Shown: positions 1 through 7,735, counted from the first letter of the stretch. The stretch is DNA of 17,134 nt from Alphaproteobacteria bacterium UBA2723 (GCA_002353835.1 DEKL01000091.1:1-17134), one strand, 5' to 3'. Made by a program: numbers and translations. Notes: a model not told the origin generated them from the sequence alone.

Positions 1-2
1 CG

Positions 3-509
3 TATATTGTCGGGGATAATATTGTTTCTGTGCACAGGCGTTTTGTGGGGAGTGATCACTTTGCCAATTATGAAGAATTTTTGCGCATTTCGGGGCAGAC
101 ATACGGAAAATTACATAGAATAACCATGGTGCCGAAATATAAAAAGACATTTATGTTGCTTAAATATCCGAATATCTTTGTTCGGGCGTATATGTTTGTG
201 CGCTATGTTTTGAATCGTCAAGTATCACAATATCTTAAATATTACAAATTAAGAAAAATGCCGAGGGGAATTTGTCATCGTGATAATAACGGCAAAAATG
301 TGCTGTTTGATGAAAACGGAAATACGGTCTTGCTTGATTTTGATAAGCATCGCTATATGCCGTTGGTTGAGGGGGTGATTTACTTTTATAATAAGCATCT
401 TAAGGATAAATCACTCTTTCCTATCTTCTTAAAAGCTTACGAGAGTGAAAGACCGCTGACTAAAGAAGAGCGGGAATATTTGAATAAGACACTTAATATA
501 AAGGTGTAG
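3..509 (+). CDS. Kinase-fold phosphotransferase (APH/CotS-like), 3' part
   Basis: The reading frame is open to the left edge (codons from position 3), so this is the C-terminal part of a longer gene. The GTG at 30 lacks a ribosome site and is probably internal. The product shows the catalytic loop of aminoglycoside-phosphotransferase/choline-kinase-fold enzymes: HRDNNGKNVLF, with the catalytic Asp at codon 282 and the metal-binding Asn at codon 297. LLDFD follows, with the DFG-equivalent Asp at codon 336. A GKLHR segment upstream also fits this fold. The family phosphorylates small molecules or sugars using ATP. The 'DFDKHRYMP' context recalls CotS-type and LPS-sugar kinases more than true antibiotic kinases. 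The substrate cannot be told from the sequence. It ends two bases before the convergent stop of the next gene. Confidence 0.6.
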   Translation, partial: YIVGDNIVSVHRRFVGSDHFANYEEFLRISGQTYGKLHRITMVPKYKKTFMLLKYPNIFVRAYMFVRYVLNRQVSQYLKYYKLRKMPRGICHRDNNGKNVLFDENGNTVLLDFDKHRYMPLVEGVIYFYNKHLKDKSLFPIFLKAYESERPLTKEEREYLNKTLNIKV

Positions 510-511
510 TG

Positions 512-961
512 TTACCAAGCAGGGTAATCAGATATAGTGGGCTGAATGTTCGGGGTTAGTGCCGAACTGATATCTTTTATGGGAATTGATTGAACGTCAA
601 GCAAGCGGTCACCGTCTTGGTAAATTGTGTTTTCTATTTTATTTTGATAATCAAGCGGGTTCATACTCATTTCTTGCGGGTTGGTTGTTGAAGATTGGTT
701 GATAAGAATTTGCGGTTCTTGTGTTACAGATTCTTTTAGTTTTTCTTGTGAGGGAATAACGGTGTTTTGCGGTAGGCTTTCAGCAACCGGTTCGGGAGCA
801 ACGTAGCCGAACGGATTAGGGGCATTTTCCGGCTGTTCAACGGTTATTTCTTCTCTGCCACCGTTTGGCGTAGCGGCAGAACCGATAACTTCTGTCGGCA
901 TATCGGGTTCGGAAAGCAATGTTAATGAAGATATAAGCAGCGGTAAAAATGATGTCGGCAT
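512..961 (-). CDS. Hypothetical Pro/Asn/Gln-rich small protein, possibly exported
   Basis: This 149-residue protein is not recognised. Its start is supported by GGAAG placed about six bases before the ATG. Residues 5-16 are hydrophobic (FLPLLISSLTLL), like a short signal or anchor, but there is no Lys/Arg before them, which is poor for a classical signal peptide. The rest is low in hydrophobic blocks and rich in Pro, Gln, Asn, Glu, Ser and Thr, with VAPEPVAESLPQ and similar stretches, so it is probably disordered. No catalytic motif is visible. It is convergent with the kinase-like gene (stops two bases apart) and divergent from the ribosomal cluster. It could be a periplasmic or surface protein, or a lineage-specific orphan. 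I assign no function. Confidence 0.6.
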   Translation of the reverse strand: MPTSFLPLLISSLTLLSEPDMPTEVIGSAATPNGGREEITVEQPENAPNPFGYVAPEPVAESLPQNTVIPSQEKLKESVTQEPQILINQSSTTNPQEMSMNPLDYQNKIENTIYQDGDRLLDVQSIPIKDISSALTPNIQPTISDYPAW

Positions 962-999
962 ATTTTCTTCCTTTTTTAGGGTTTAACAGGGGTTTCTTT

Positions 1000-1027
1000 T
1001 ATATAATTATCGGATTTTGAGTTTAAA
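1000..1027 (-). promoter_or_regulatory. Weak candidate promoter for the 149-residue protein gene
   Basis: On the minus strand TTTAAA (1022-1027) and TATATA (1000-1005) are 16 bases apart, about 40 bases before the ATG at 961. The match is modest in very AT-rich DNA. Confidence 0.25.
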
Positions 1028-1108
1028 TGGCTGTTTTTTGTCTAGTGACTCAATCCGAATCGCAGCAAAGGTTTTTAAAAGATTTAAAATGTTATTTTTT
1101 TTGATTTT

Positions 1109-1136
1109 TTGTGCATTTTTTACTTGCAATTATAAA
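1109..1136 (+). promoter_or_regulatory. Candidate distal promoter of the ribosomal cluster
   Basis: TTGTGC (1109-1114) and TATAAA (1131-1136) are separated by 16 bases and sit inside or just after a run of T-tracts (1095-1102, 1105-1110, 1116-1121) spaced close to one helical turn. The -10 is good and the -35 is only half-matched. If used, the leader before rpsJ would be about 200 bases. Confidence 0.35.
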
Positions 1137-1168
1137 ATTTAAATGTTACAAACGCACACGCAACAAAT

Positions 1169-1190
1169 GTTAAGGAATGCTTAACTTTTT
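1169..1190 (+). other. Small palindrome followed by a T-run
   Basis: GTTAAG (1169-1174) pairs perfectly with CTTAAC (1180-1185) around a 5-base spacer, and TTTTT follows at once (1186-1190). It could be a weak terminator for the distal promoter or a dyad operator. The stem is only six base pairs and AT-rich, so neither role is certain. Confidence 0.35.
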
Positions 1191-1208
1191 GAGGGGTTAT
1201 CCAACCTT

Positions 1209-1236
1209 TTGAAAATAAAGAATTTCTTGCGATAAA
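1209..1236 (+). promoter_or_regulatory. Candidate proximal promoter of the ribosomal cluster
   Basis: TTGAAA (1209-1214, five of six matches to TTGACA) is 16 bases from GATAAA (1231-1236, four of six to TATAAT). It would give a leader of about 100 bases containing the two hairpins at 1250-1320. This is the best sigma70-like pair close to rpsJ, but it is not strong. Confidence 0.4.
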
Positions 1237-1249
1237 TATAACCCATAAA

Positions 1250-1320
1250 TGCAAACCGGTTGTTGCGAAAGTTTGCAGTAATTTTTTTAGATGGCAAATC
1301 CCATTACGGGGTATTTTGCC
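1250..1320 (+). promoter_or_regulatory. Structured leader before rpsJ with two hairpins
   Basis: Hairpin 1 pairs TGCAAAC (1250-1256) with GTTTGCA (1271-1277), and seven T residues lie four bases later (1282-1288). Hairpin 2 pairs GGCAAA (1293-1298) with TTTGCC (1315-1320) and CCC (1300-1302) with GGG (1308-1310), and ends 11 bases before the ribosome site of rpsJ. The second arm of hairpin 1 can also pair with the first arm of hairpin 2 through TTTGC/GCAAA, so the two folds are partly exclusive. This is the layout of an attenuator or autoregulatory leader. S10 leaders in other proteobacteria respond to L4; no such link can be shown here. Confidence 0.45.
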
Positions 1321-1345
1321 GTTTAGTTATAGGAAAAGTGTTAAA

Positions 1346-1657
1346 ATGATGGATACACAAAATATCAGAATCCGCCTTAAGGCTTTTGACCATCGCTTGT
1401 TAGATTTATCTACAAAAGAGATTGTTCATACAGCTAAAAGAACCGGAGCTAATGTTAGAGGACCAATTCCTCTTCCGACCAAAATTGAGAAGTTTACGGT
1501 TAACCGTTCTCCTCACGTTGATAAGAAGTCCCGCGAGCAATTTGAAATTCGCACGCACAAAAGACTTCTTGATATTGTAGATCCTACACCGCAAACCGTT
1601 GATGCCTTGATGAAATTAGACTTGGCCGCGGGTGTGAATGTAGAAATTAAGTTATAA
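1346..1657 (+). CDS. rpsJ: 30S ribosomal protein S10
   Basis: S10 belongs to the 30S head and, as NusE, pairs with NusB in transcription antitermination. The 103-residue product matches the usual family length of 102-103. It starts with [14 protein letters not shown] and has the RGPIPLPT loop and the [16 protein letters not shown] segment, all hallmarks of S10. The frame extends upstream to a TTG at 1316, but that codon lies inside a leader hairpin. The ATG at 1346 (or the adjacent one at 1349) follows AGGAAAAG at 1331-1338 and gives the normal N-terminus. It is the first gene of the cluster, with rplC starting 56 bases later. tuf, often just upstream in related bacteria, is not here. Confidence 0.98.
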   Translation: MMDTQNIRIRLKAFDHRLLDLSTKEIVHTAKRTGANVRGPIPLPTKIEKFTVNRSPHVDKKSREQFEIRTHKRLLDIVDPTPQTVDALMKLDLAAGVNVEIKL

Positions 1658-1713
1658 TTTTAATGTTGGTTTTTGAAAGACAAAATCAACCTATTGAAAA
1701 GGAAAAATATAAA

Positions 1714-2439
1714 ATGCGTACTGGTCTTATCGCAAAAAAACTTGGAATGACAAGAATTTTTGAAGCAGACGGCACCCATGTACCGGTTACGGTTTTGGCT
1801 GTTGATGGTTTGAAAGTTGTTAATGTCAGAACAAATGAAAAAGACGGTTACAGTGCTGTTCAACTCGGAACAGGTGCTGTAAAGGCGAAGAATGTTTCTA
1901 AGCCGATGAAAGGATACTTCACCAAGGCTAATGTTGAGCCAAAGAAAAAGTTAGGCGAGTTCAGAGTTAGTGATGATTGCTTGCTTAATGTTGGTGATGA
2001 ATTGTCTGCAGAACATTTTGTTGCCGGTCAATATGTTGATGTTTGTGCAACTTCTATCGGTAAAGGTTTTGCCGGTGTTATGAAGCGTCACAACTTCGCA
2101 GGTTTGGAAGCAACACACGGTGTATCAATTTCTCACCGTTCACATGGTTCTACCGGACAAAGACAAGATCCGGGTAAGGTATTTAAGGGCAAGAAAATGG
2201 CCGGACATTTGGGTGATGAACGCGTTACCGTTCAAAACTTAAAAGTTGTGGCTGTCGACGGCAACCGCGGTTTAATTATGGTAAAAGGTGGTGTTCCGGG
2301 AGCAGAAAACTCTTGGGTTCGCGTTACTGATGCCATTAAAAAAACAGCTGATGTCAAATTGCCGATGCCGGCCGGTTTAAAGAAGGTTGATGAACCTGTT
2401 GCAGTTAAAGCTGAAGAAACAGCAGCTGATAATGCATAA
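1714..2439 (+). CDS. rplC: 50S ribosomal protein L3
   Basis: L3 is an early 23S rRNA-binding protein whose extended loop reaches the peptidyl transferase centre. The start at 1714 gives [16 protein letters not shown], the standard N-terminus, after AAGGAAAA (1699-1706). A longer frame from 1663 is not supported. The long-loop signature [20 protein letters not shown] covers about residues 140-159. The GQRQ (148-151) lies in the region where the PrmB methyltransferase modifies a Gln in E. coli L3, and the [10 protein letters not shown] form is typical of alphaproteobacteria. The 241-residue product has an Ala/Glu-rich tail ([12 protein letters not shown]) that is longer than the E. coli form. 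rplD follows after 18 bases. Confidence 0.98.
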   Translation: MRTGLIAKKLGMTRIFEADGTHVPVTVLAVDGLKVVNVRTNEKDGYSAVQLGTGAVKAKNVSKPMKGYFTKANVEPKKKLGEFRVSDDCLLNVGDELSAEHFVAGQYVDVCATSIGKGFAGVMKRHNFAGLEATHGVSISHRSHGSTGQRQDPGKVFKGKKMAGHLGDERVTVQNLKVVAVDGNRGLIMVKGGVPGAENSWVRVTDAIKKTADVKLPMPAGLKKVDEPVAVKAEETAADNA

Positions 2440-2457
2440 GAGTAAGGATTTTTGAAA

Positions 2458-3078
2458 ATGAAACAGGACATCTTAAATTTGAATAATGAAAATGTCGGAA
2501 GCATTGAATTGAATGATGCTATCTTCGGTGTTGAAGTTCGTGCCGACATTTTGCACCGCGTTGTCAATTGGCAACTTGCTATGCGCCAATGCGGTAATCA
2601 CCAGACTAAAGGACGTTCCGATGTTGCTTTGACACCGGCAAAACCGTTTAAACAAAAAGGTAGCGGTAATGCTCGTCAAGGTAGCCGTAAAGGTACTCAA
2701 TTTAGAAAAGGTGGTATAGTATTTGGTCCGGTTGTTAGAGATCACTCTCATGACTTGACTAAGAAGTTCAGAAAATTAGGTCTGAAAACAGCTCTTTCGG
2801 CTAAAGCCAAAGAGGGTAACCTTATTGTTATTGACGAAGCAAAGTTAGCTAACCCGAAAACCAAGGATTTAATGGCAAAATTAAATGCTTGCGGTTGGAA
2901 TAACTGCTTGTTTATTGACGGTAAGGAAGTTGATGTTAATTTCGCATTGGCTAGCCGTAACATTATCGGCGTTGATGTACTGCCGACAATTGGTGCCAAT
3001 GTATATGATATTTTGAGAAAAGAGAAGTTAGTGTTGACTAAAGACGCAGTTGCTTGCTTGGAGGAAAGATTACAATGA
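2458..3078 (+). CDS. rplD: 50S ribosomal protein L4
   Basis: L4 binds domain I of 23S rRNA, and its basic loop lines the peptide exit tunnel next to L22. In enterobacteria it also represses the S10 operon. The 206-residue product has the extended loop ([20 protein letters not shown], roughly residues 60-80) and the GGIVFGP segment of the family. The ATG at 2458 is preferred over the in-frame TTG at 2452 because AAGGA at 2444-2448 is nine bases away from the former and only three from the latter. The stop overlaps the rplW start in an ATGA, which suggests translational coupling. Whether L4 acts on the leader at 1250-1320 is unknown. Confidence 0.98.
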   Translation: MKQDILNLNNENVGSIELNDAIFGVEVRADILHRVVNWQLAMRQCGNHQTKGRSDVALTPAKPFKQKGSGNARQGSRKGTQFRKGGIVFGPVVRDHSHDLTKKFRKLGLKTALSAKAKEGNLIVIDEAKLANPKTKDLMAKLNACGWNNCLFIDGKEVDVNFALASRNIIGVDVLPTIGANVYDILRKEKLVLTKDAVACLEERLQ

Positions 3079-3392
3079 AAAAATCAGATAAAACAAACAA
3101 TGTAACTGCAAAAATGTATGATACATTACTTCGTCCGGTAATTACCGAAAAGTCTATGTCCTCATCTGAGGCCGGCAAAGTTGTCTTTATGGTTCCTTTG
3201 TCTGCTACAAAAGATGAAGTTAAAGCTGCTGTTGAAGCTATCTTTAACGTTAAGGTTACTAAGGTAAATACCGTTAAACAAGCCGGTAAGGTAAAGAGTT
3301 TTCGTGGTCATGAAGGCGTTCGCTCAGACTATAAGAAGGCTGTTGTTACACTTGCCGAAGGTCAAAATATTGATGTTACAGCAGGAATTTAG
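3075..3392 (+). CDS. rplW: 50S ribosomal protein L23
   Basis: L23 sits at the exit of the peptide tunnel and is the docking point for trigger factor and SRP. The 105-residue product includes [14 protein letters not shown] (about residues 15-28), the conserved L23 opening, then [20 protein letters not shown] and [14 protein letters not shown]. The start is the ATG overlapping the rplD stop. GGAGG at 3060-3064 lies ten bases before it, within rplD, so an upstream TTG frame at 3054 is rejected. The first 14 residues are a polar lead ([13 protein letters not shown]) somewhat longer than in many homologues. rplB begins two bases after the stop. Confidence 0.97.
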   Translation: MKKSDKTNNVTAKMYDTLLRPVITEKSMSSSEAGKVVFMVPLSATKDEVKAAVEAIFNVKVTKVNTVKQAGKVKSFRGHEGVRSDYKKAVVTLAEGQNIDVTAGI

Positions 3393-3394
3393 TC

Positions 3395-4231
3395 ATGACT
3401 TTGAAAACATTTAAGCCTGCTACTCCGGGTCTTCGTCAGCTGATTATTGTTGACAGAAGTGAGCTTTATAAGGGCAATCCTGAGAAGAGTCTGACCGTTG
3501 GTCTGACTAAAACTGGTGGGCGTGATAATTACGGACACGTTACAAGTCGTAAAATCGGTGGCGGACACAAACGCAAATACCGTGTTATTGACTTCAAGCG
3601 CAATAAATTTGATTGTGAAGCAACTGTGGAGAGAATTGAATACGATCCTAACCGCACATCTTTCATTGCTTTAATTAATTATGAAGATGGCGAAAAGGCT
3701 TATATTTTGGCTCCGCAAAGATTAAAAGCCGGCGATAAAGTTATCTCTTCCGAGAAAGCTGATATTAAGCCGGGTAATGCAATGCCGTTAAAGAGCATGC
3801 CGGTTGGTACAATTGTACACAACGTTGAGCTTAAGGTTGGCAAAGGCGGACAGCTTGTTCGTTCTGCCGGCTGTTATGCACAAGTTGTCGGTAAAGATGC
3901 CGGTTACGCACAGTTGAAACTTTCTTCCGGTGAATTAAGAATCGTTCGTGAAGAATGTTTGGCTACTGTCGGTGCCGTTTCTAATCCGGATAACCAAAAT
4001 GTTTCATTGGGTAAAGCGGGTCGTTCCCGTTGGCTCGGTGTTCGTCCGGTTACCCGCGGTGTTGCTATGAACCCTGTTGACCACCCGCATGGTGGTGGTG
4101 AAGGCCGCACATCAGGTGGTCGTCATCCGGTTACTCCTTGGGGTAAACCGACGAAGGGTGCTAAAACTCGTTCTAACAAGAAGACAGATCGCTTTATTAT
4201 GAGATCTCGTCATGAAAACAAAAAGAAATAA
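3395..4231 (+). CDS. rplB: 50S ribosomal protein L2
   Basis: L2 is a core 23S rRNA-binding protein needed for subunit joining and for building the peptidyl transferase centre. The 278-residue length is normal. Recognisable parts are the N-terminal [14 protein letters not shown], the OB-fold region with [15 protein letters not shown], the SH3-like part with [17 protein letters not shown], and the highly conserved [11 protein letters not shown] at residues 228-238. That motif includes the His (230 here) equivalent to E. coli His229. The start follows the rplW stop by two bases. Only a weak AGGA precedes it, so expression probably relies on coupling to rplW. rpsS follows after 12 bases with a much stronger ribosome site. 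Confidence 0.99.
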   Translation: MTLKTFKPATPGLRQLIIVDRSELYKGNPEKSLTVGLTKTGGRDNYGHVTSRKIGGGHKRKYRVIDFKRNKFDCEATVERIEYDPNRTSFIALINYEDGEKAYILAPQRLKAGDKVISSEKADIKPGNAMPLKSMPVGTIVHNVELKVGKGGQLVRSAGCYAQVVGKDAGYAQLKLSSGELRIVREECLATVGAVSNPDNQNVSLGKAGRSRWLGVRPVTRGVAMNPVDHPHGGGEGRTSGGRHPVTPWGKPTKGAKTRSNKKTDRFIMRSRHENKKK

Positions 4232-4243
4232 GGAGGTAAACAA

Positions 4244-4522
4244 ATGACTCGTTCTGTATGGAAAGGACCTTTTGTTGATGGTTATCTTCTTAAGAAAGCA
4301 GAAGCAGCAAGAGCATCTACTCGTAATGAAGTGATTAAAATTTGGTCTCGTCGTTCTACCATGTTACCGCAATTTGTCGGTTTGACATTCGGTGTACATA
4401 ATGGTCACAAATTTATTCCGGTACTCGTTACCGAAGATATGGTTGGCCATAAGTTCGGCGAATTTGCTCCAACTCGTACCTTCTATGGGCACGCTGCAGA
4501 TAAAAAAGTTAAGAGAGGTTAA
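4244..4522 (+). CDS. rpsS: 30S ribosomal protein S19
   Basis: S19 binds the 16S rRNA head near S13 and contacts the A-site finger of the large subunit. The 92-residue product contains [16 protein letters not shown] at the N-terminus, [20 protein letters not shown] in the middle and [22 protein letters not shown] at the end, all diagnostic and of proteobacterial length. The ribosome site AAGGAGGT is a full-length match placed directly before the ATG, the strongest in the early part of the cluster. This fits the weak site of rplB just upstream. The stop shares a base with an ATG of the next gene. Confidence 0.99.
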   Translation: MTRSVWKGPFVDGYLLKKAEAARASTRNEVIKIWSRRSTMLPQFVGLTFGVHNGHKFIPVLVTEDMVGHKFGEFAPTRTFYGHAADKKVKRG

Positions 4523-4524
4523 TG

Positions 4525-4899
4525 ATGAGTAAGGCTAAAGATACAAGAAGACTTTCTGATAACCAAGCTATGGCTCAGAATAATTCTATTCGTTCAAGCG
4601 CTCGTAAGCTTAATCTCGTTGCACAGACTATCAGAGGGAAATCCGCTGAAAAGGCTGTTGCTGAACTTAGCTTTTCTAAGAAGAGAATTGCAAAAGTTGC
4701 TTTGGAAGTATTGAAATCTGCTATTGCTAATGCTGAAAATAACCACAAGCTCAACATTGATAAGCTTGTTGTTGCCGAAGCATATACCGGCAATGGTATT
4801 GTAATGAAACGTATGCACGCACGTGGTCGCGGCAGAGGTGCAAGGGTTTTGAAACCTTTCTCTAAGTTGACTATTGTTGTTGCAGAGCGTGGGGAGTAA
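4525..4899 (+). CDS. rplV: 50S ribosomal protein L22
   Basis: L22 touches all 23S rRNA domains, and its beta-hairpin narrows the exit tunnel beside L4. Residues about 17-45 (NNSIRSSARKLNLVAQTIRG), ANAENNHKLNIDKLVV, and the C-terminal HARGRGRGARVLKPFSKLTI identify it. The N-terminal extension SKAKDTRRLSDNQAMA is like that of alphaproteobacterial L22 and absent from the shorter enterobacterial form. Two adjacent ATGs exist, at 4522 (in the TAATG overlap with rpsS) and at 4525. The second is preferred because AGAGG at 4514-4518 is six bases from it. rpsC follows five bases after the stop. Confidence 0.98.
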   Translation: MSKAKDTRRLSDNQAMAQNNSIRSSARKLNLVAQTIRGKSAEKAVAELSFSKKRIAKVALEVLKSAIANAENNHKLNIDKLVVAEAYTGNGIVMKRMHARGRGRGARVLKPFSKLTIVVAERGE

Positions 4900-4904
4900 A
4901 TTAA

Positions 4905-5573
4905 ATGGGACAGAAAGTAAATCCGATCAGTCTTCGTTTAGGTGTTAACCGCACTTGGGATTCTCGTTGGTATGCTGATGAGAAGTTCACCGATTACCTC
5001 CACGAAGATTTAAAGATTAGAAAATTTTTAAAAGACAAATTGGCTCAAGCCGGTATCAGCAAGATTGTTATTGAACGTCCTGCTAAGAAGGCAAGAGTTA
5101 CCATTCACTCAGCCAGACCGGGTGTTGTAATTGGCAAGAAGGGTCAAGACATTGAGTTGTTAAGAAAAGACATTCAAAAGTTGACCGATTCTGAAGTTCA
5201 ATTAAACATCTTGGAAGTCAGAAAGCCGGAATTGGATGCTCAGTTAGTTGCTGATTCCGTTGCACAGCAGTTGGAAAGACGTGTTGCTTTCCGTCGTGCT
5301 ATGAAACGCGTTATGCAGTCTGCGCTTCGTTTAGGTGCTGAAGGTATTAAGGTTTGCTGTTCCGGTCGTTTAGGCGGTGCAGAAATTGCCAGAACCGAAT
5401 ATTATCGTGAAGGCAGAGTACCTTTGCACACACTTCGTGCTGATATTGACTATGCTACTTCTACAGCGCATACCACTTATGGTGCTTGCGGTGTTAAGGT
5501 TTGGATTTATAAAGGTGAGATTATGGCTCACGATCCAATGGCACAAGACAAGAAATTGGCTGAACAAAAGTAA
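4905..5573 (+). CDS. rpsC: 30S ribosomal protein S3
   Basis: S3 forms part of the mRNA entry site with S4 and S5 and contributes to helicase activity. The 222-residue product begins [13 protein letters not shown], as all bacterial S3 do. A type 2 KH domain spans about residues 38-107, with its GxxG motif as GKKG at 77-80. The C-terminal domain holds [32 protein letters not shown] (quoted in part by its key residues [10 protein letters not shown] and [10 protein letters not shown]). GGGGAG precedes the start, overlapping the end of rplV. rplP follows after 16 bases. Confidence 0.99.
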   Translation: MGQKVNPISLRLGVNRTWDSRWYADEKFTDYLHEDLKIRKFLKDKLAQAGISKIVIERPAKKARVTIHSARPGVVIGKKGQDIELLRKDIQKLTDSEVQLNILEVRKPELDAQLVADSVAQQLERRVAFRRAMKRVMQSALRLGAEGIKVCCSGRLGGAEIARTEYYREGRVPLHTLRADIDYATSTAHTTYGACGVKVWIYKGEIMAHDPMAQDKKLAEQK

Positions 5574-5589
5574 GAATTGAGGTTTTAAG

Positions 5590-6018
5590 ATGTTAAGTCC
5601 AAAACGTGTAAAGTTCCGCAAACAGCATAAAGGTCGTATTCACGGCGTTGCCAAGGGCGGTTCTGAATTAAGTTTCGGTTCATACGGATTGAAAGCTCTT
5701 ACACCGGAGCGCGTTACCGCACGCCAGATTGAGGCTGCCCGTCGCGCTATCACCCGTGAAATGAAGAGAGCCGGAAGACTATGGATTAGAATTTTCCCGG
5801 ATGTTCCTGTGTCAGATAAACCTGCCGAGGTTCGTATGGGTAAAGGTAAAGGTGCTCCTGAATTTTGGGTAGCAAGAGTTAAACCCGGACGCATTATGTT
5901 TGAAATTGCTGAAGTTGATGAAGAAACAGCAAGAAAAGCATTTGCCTTGGGTGCAGCAAAATTGCCCGTTAAGAGCAAGTTTGTTAAACGCTTGAATTCT
6001 GATCAAGGAGAAGCATAA
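5590..6018 (+). CDS. rplP: 50S ribosomal protein L16
   Basis: L16 organises the A-site tRNA region of the large subunit and joins late in assembly. The 142-residue product has [19 protein letters not shown] at the N-terminus, [48 protein letters not shown] and [17 protein letters not shown], covering the whole family. The C-terminal addition after KSKFVKR (LNSDQGEA) is short and variable. A GAGG at 5579-5582 serves as ribosome site. The stop overlaps the rpmC start by one base (TAATG), indicating coupling. Confidence 0.99.
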   Translation: MLSPKRVKFRKQHKGRIHGVAKGGSELSFGSYGLKALTPERVTARQIEAARRAITREMKRAGRLWIRIFPDVPVSDKPAEVRMGKGKGAPEFWVARVKPGRIMFEIAEVDEETARKAFALGAAKLPVKSKFVKRLNSDQGEA

Positions 6019-6215
6019 TGGTAAAAATTAAAGATTTGAGAGCTATGAGCGTTGATGAGTTGGAAACAAGACTCGTAGAATGCAAGAAAGAGCAATTAAG
6101 TTTGCGCATTCAACAGGCTACCGGTCAATTGCAAAACACATCTGCAATCGCTAAAGTTCGTAAAGAAGTAGCTCAAATCAATACGCTTTTAACAGAGCGT
6201 AAGAAGAATAGTTAG
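6018..6215 (+). CDS. rpmC: 50S ribosomal protein L29
   Basis: L29 is a small helical-hairpin protein near the tunnel exit beside L23, part of the docking area for SRP and trigger factor. The 65-residue product has the typical opening [17 protein letters not shown] and second-helix pattern ending in TLLTERKK. The start uses the TAATG overlap with rplP, with AAGGAG at 6005-6010 seven bases ahead. Its position between rplP and rpsQ is the standard one and supports the call despite the weak sequence conservation of L29. Confidence 0.97.
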   Translation: MVKIKDLRAMSVDELETRLVECKKEQLSLRIQQATGQLQNTSAIAKVRKEVAQINTLLTERKKNS

Positions 6216-6226
6216 GAGAAAAAGAG

Positions 6227-6469
6227 ATGCCTAAAAGAATTCTTCAAGGTGTTGTCGTAAGTGCTAAGCAGGATAAAACTGTCGTTGTCAGCGTTGAGCG
6301 TCAGGTTATGCATTCTGTTTACAAGAAAATCGTTAAGAGAAGTAAGAAATTTGCTGCTCATGACGAGAACAATCAGTTCAAAGAAGGGGATATCGTTTCT
6401 ATTATTGAATCTAAACCTTATTCCAAAACAAAGACTTGGACTGTTATCAGTAACAATGAAAATGCCTAA
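6227..6469 (+). CDS. rpsQ: 30S ribosomal protein S17
   Basis: S17 is an OB-fold primary binder of 16S rRNA 5' domain helices. The 80-residue product begins [20 protein letters not shown] and has the conserved [19 protein letters not shown] and [19 protein letters not shown] motifs. TAGGAG precedes the ATG. In E. coli this gene ends the S10 operon. Here only 18 bases separate it from rplN, and they contain a ribosome site but no terminator or promoter, so transcription very probably runs on into the spc genes. Confidence 0.98.
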   Translation: MPKRILQGVVVSAKQDKTVVVSVERQVMHSVYKKIVKRSKKFAAHDENNQFKEGDIVSIIESKPYSKTKTWTVISNNENA

Positions 6470-6487
6470 TTAGGAAGGAATTGAATT

Positions 6488-6856
6488 ATGATACAGATGC
6501 AAACCAACCTAGATGTTGCGGATAATTCTGGAGCGCGTCAGGTGCAGTGCATTAAAGTTCTTGGCGGTTCCAAGAGAATGCATGCTTCCGTCGGTGACAT
6601 TATTATCGTTTCCGTTAAGGATGCAATGCCTAAAGGGCGTGTAAAGAAAGGTGATGTTCAACGTGCAGTTATCGTTAGAACAGCCAGCGACATCAGACGT
6701 AAAGACGGTAGTGTTATCCGTTTTGACAGTAATGCAGCAGTTTTGGTAAACAAAGATGGTGAACCGATCGGTACACGTATCTTTGGTCCTGTTACCAGAG
6801 AGTTGCGTGCTAAAAAGTTTATGAAAATAATTTCTTTAGCGCCGGAGGTTTTGTAA
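6488..6856 (+). CDS. rplN: 50S ribosomal protein L14
   Basis: L14 lies at the subunit interface, contacts 16S helix 14 (bridge B8) and is the binding site of the silencing factor RsfS. The 122-residue length is canonical. It opens with [27 protein letters not shown] and ends with [28 protein letters not shown]; key diagnostic blocks are [16 protein letters not shown] and [19 protein letters not shown] stands about nine bases before the ATG. This is the first spc-type gene, and it is coupled to rplX through a one-base TAATG overlap. Confidence 0.99.
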   Translation: MIQMQTNLDVADNSGARQVQCIKVLGGSKRMHASVGDIIIVSVKDAMPKGRVKKGDVQRAVIVRTASDIRRKDGSVIRFDSNAAVLVNKDGEPIGTRIFGPVTRELRAKKFMKIISLAPEVL

Positions 6857-7170
6857 TGAGCAAAATGAAGATTAAAAAAGGTGATAAAGTTATCGTTATC
6901 GCAGGTGATGACAAAGGCAAGACCGGTGAAGTTTTAAGAGCTATGCCGAAAGAAGGTAAAGTTGTTGTTCAAGGTGTTAACCTTGTTAAAAGACACACAA
7001 AGCCGAGCCAAACATCTGCAGGCGGTATTGTTACCAAAGAAGCAGCTATTCAGGTTTCTAACGTTGCTATCGTCACAGCAGACGGCAAGGCTTCTAAAGT
7101 CGGCTATAAAACTGTTGACGGTTTGAAAAAGCGCGTTGCTCGGAAAACCGGCGAAGTAATCGATAATTAG
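6856..7170 (+). CDS. rplX: 50S ribosomal protein L24
   Basis: L24 starts 50S assembly and sits near the tunnel exit. The KOW motif is clear at about residues 6-25 ([20 protein letters not shown]), and it is followed by [12 protein letters not shown] and the [18 protein letters not shown] block. The ending with RKTGEVID matches alphaproteobacterial homologues. At 104 residues it is full length. The start overlaps the rplN stop, and GGAGG near 6843 is the ribosome site. Confidence 0.98.
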   Translation: MSKMKIKKGDKVIVIAGDDKGKTGEVLRAMPKEGKVVVQGVNLVKRHTKPSQTSAGGIVTKEAAIQVSNVAIVTADGKASKVGYKTVDGLKKRVARKTGEVIDN

Positions 7171-7181
7171 GAGATAATTTG

Positions 7182-7721
7182 ATGACTAATTTTGAAAAAT
7201 TATATAATGATGTCATTAAGAAAGCTCTTGTGGAAAAGTTCGGTTACAAGAACCCGCACGAGATTCCGAAGTTGACAAAGATTGTCTTGAATATGGGCGT
7301 TGGTGATGCCATTACAGACAAGAAAAAATTAAATAACGCAGTAGAAGAAATGGCTATGATTGCCGGTCAAAAACCGGTTATTACATCAGCCAGAAAATCT
7401 ATCGCTACTTTCAAATTAAGAGAAGGTATGCCGATTGGTTGCAAAGTTACTCTTCGTTCTGATAAAATGTATGAATTTTTAGAGCGTTTGATTAACATGG
7501 CTCTTCCGCGTATCAGAGACTTCCACGGTATTTCCGGAAAGAACTTTGATGGAAAAGGAAACTTTGCTTTTGGCATTAAAGAGCAAATTATTTTCCCTGA
7601 AATTAACTATGAAAAAGTTGAACAGGTCAGAGGTATGGATATCGTTATTTGTACCACAGCTAAAACTGATGAAGAAGCTAAGTTTCTTCTGACTTCTTTC
7701 AACTTACCATATAAGAAATAA
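7182..7721 (+). CDS. rplE: 50S ribosomal protein L5
   Basis: L5 carries 5S rRNA in the central protuberance and touches P-site tRNA. The 179-residue length equals the common one. Motifs are [14 protein letters not shown] (residues about 29-42), [37 protein letters not shown] and [17 protein letters not shown]. The ATG at 7182 is chosen over the in-frame TTG at 7179 because of the spacing to TTAGGAG (7168-7173). In E. coli S8 represses spc translation at the start of this gene. I looked for an S8-like hairpin here and saw only a weak ATTAG/CTAAT pairing around the start. Confidence 0.99.
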   Translation: MTNFEKLYNDVIKKALVEKFGYKNPHEIPKLTKIVLNMGVGDAITDKKKLNNAVEEMAMIAGQKPVITSARKSIATFKLREGMPIGCKVTLRSDKMYEFLERLINMALPRIRDFHGISGKNFDGKGNFAFGIKEQIIFPEINYEKVEQVRGMDIVICTTAKTDEEAKFLLTSFNLPYKK

Positions 7722-7735
7722 GCGGAGATTTTACG

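Noticed and set aside
1316..1345. TTG start extending rpsJ by ten codons (and similar extensions of rplC, rplW)
   Set aside because: The extra residues are not part of the families, the TTG lies in a hairpin arm, and good ribosome sites point to the ATG codons.
3904..4110. Minus-strand open frame within rplB and similar ones within rplC, rplD, rplP, rplE and rpsE
   Set aside because: They lie opposite highly conserved ribosomal genes, with no start signals.
7160..7200. S8-binding mimic at the rplE start
   Set aside because: Only a weak ATTAG/CTAAT pairing is seen; it lacks the bulged-stem features of the known 16S helix 21 mimic.
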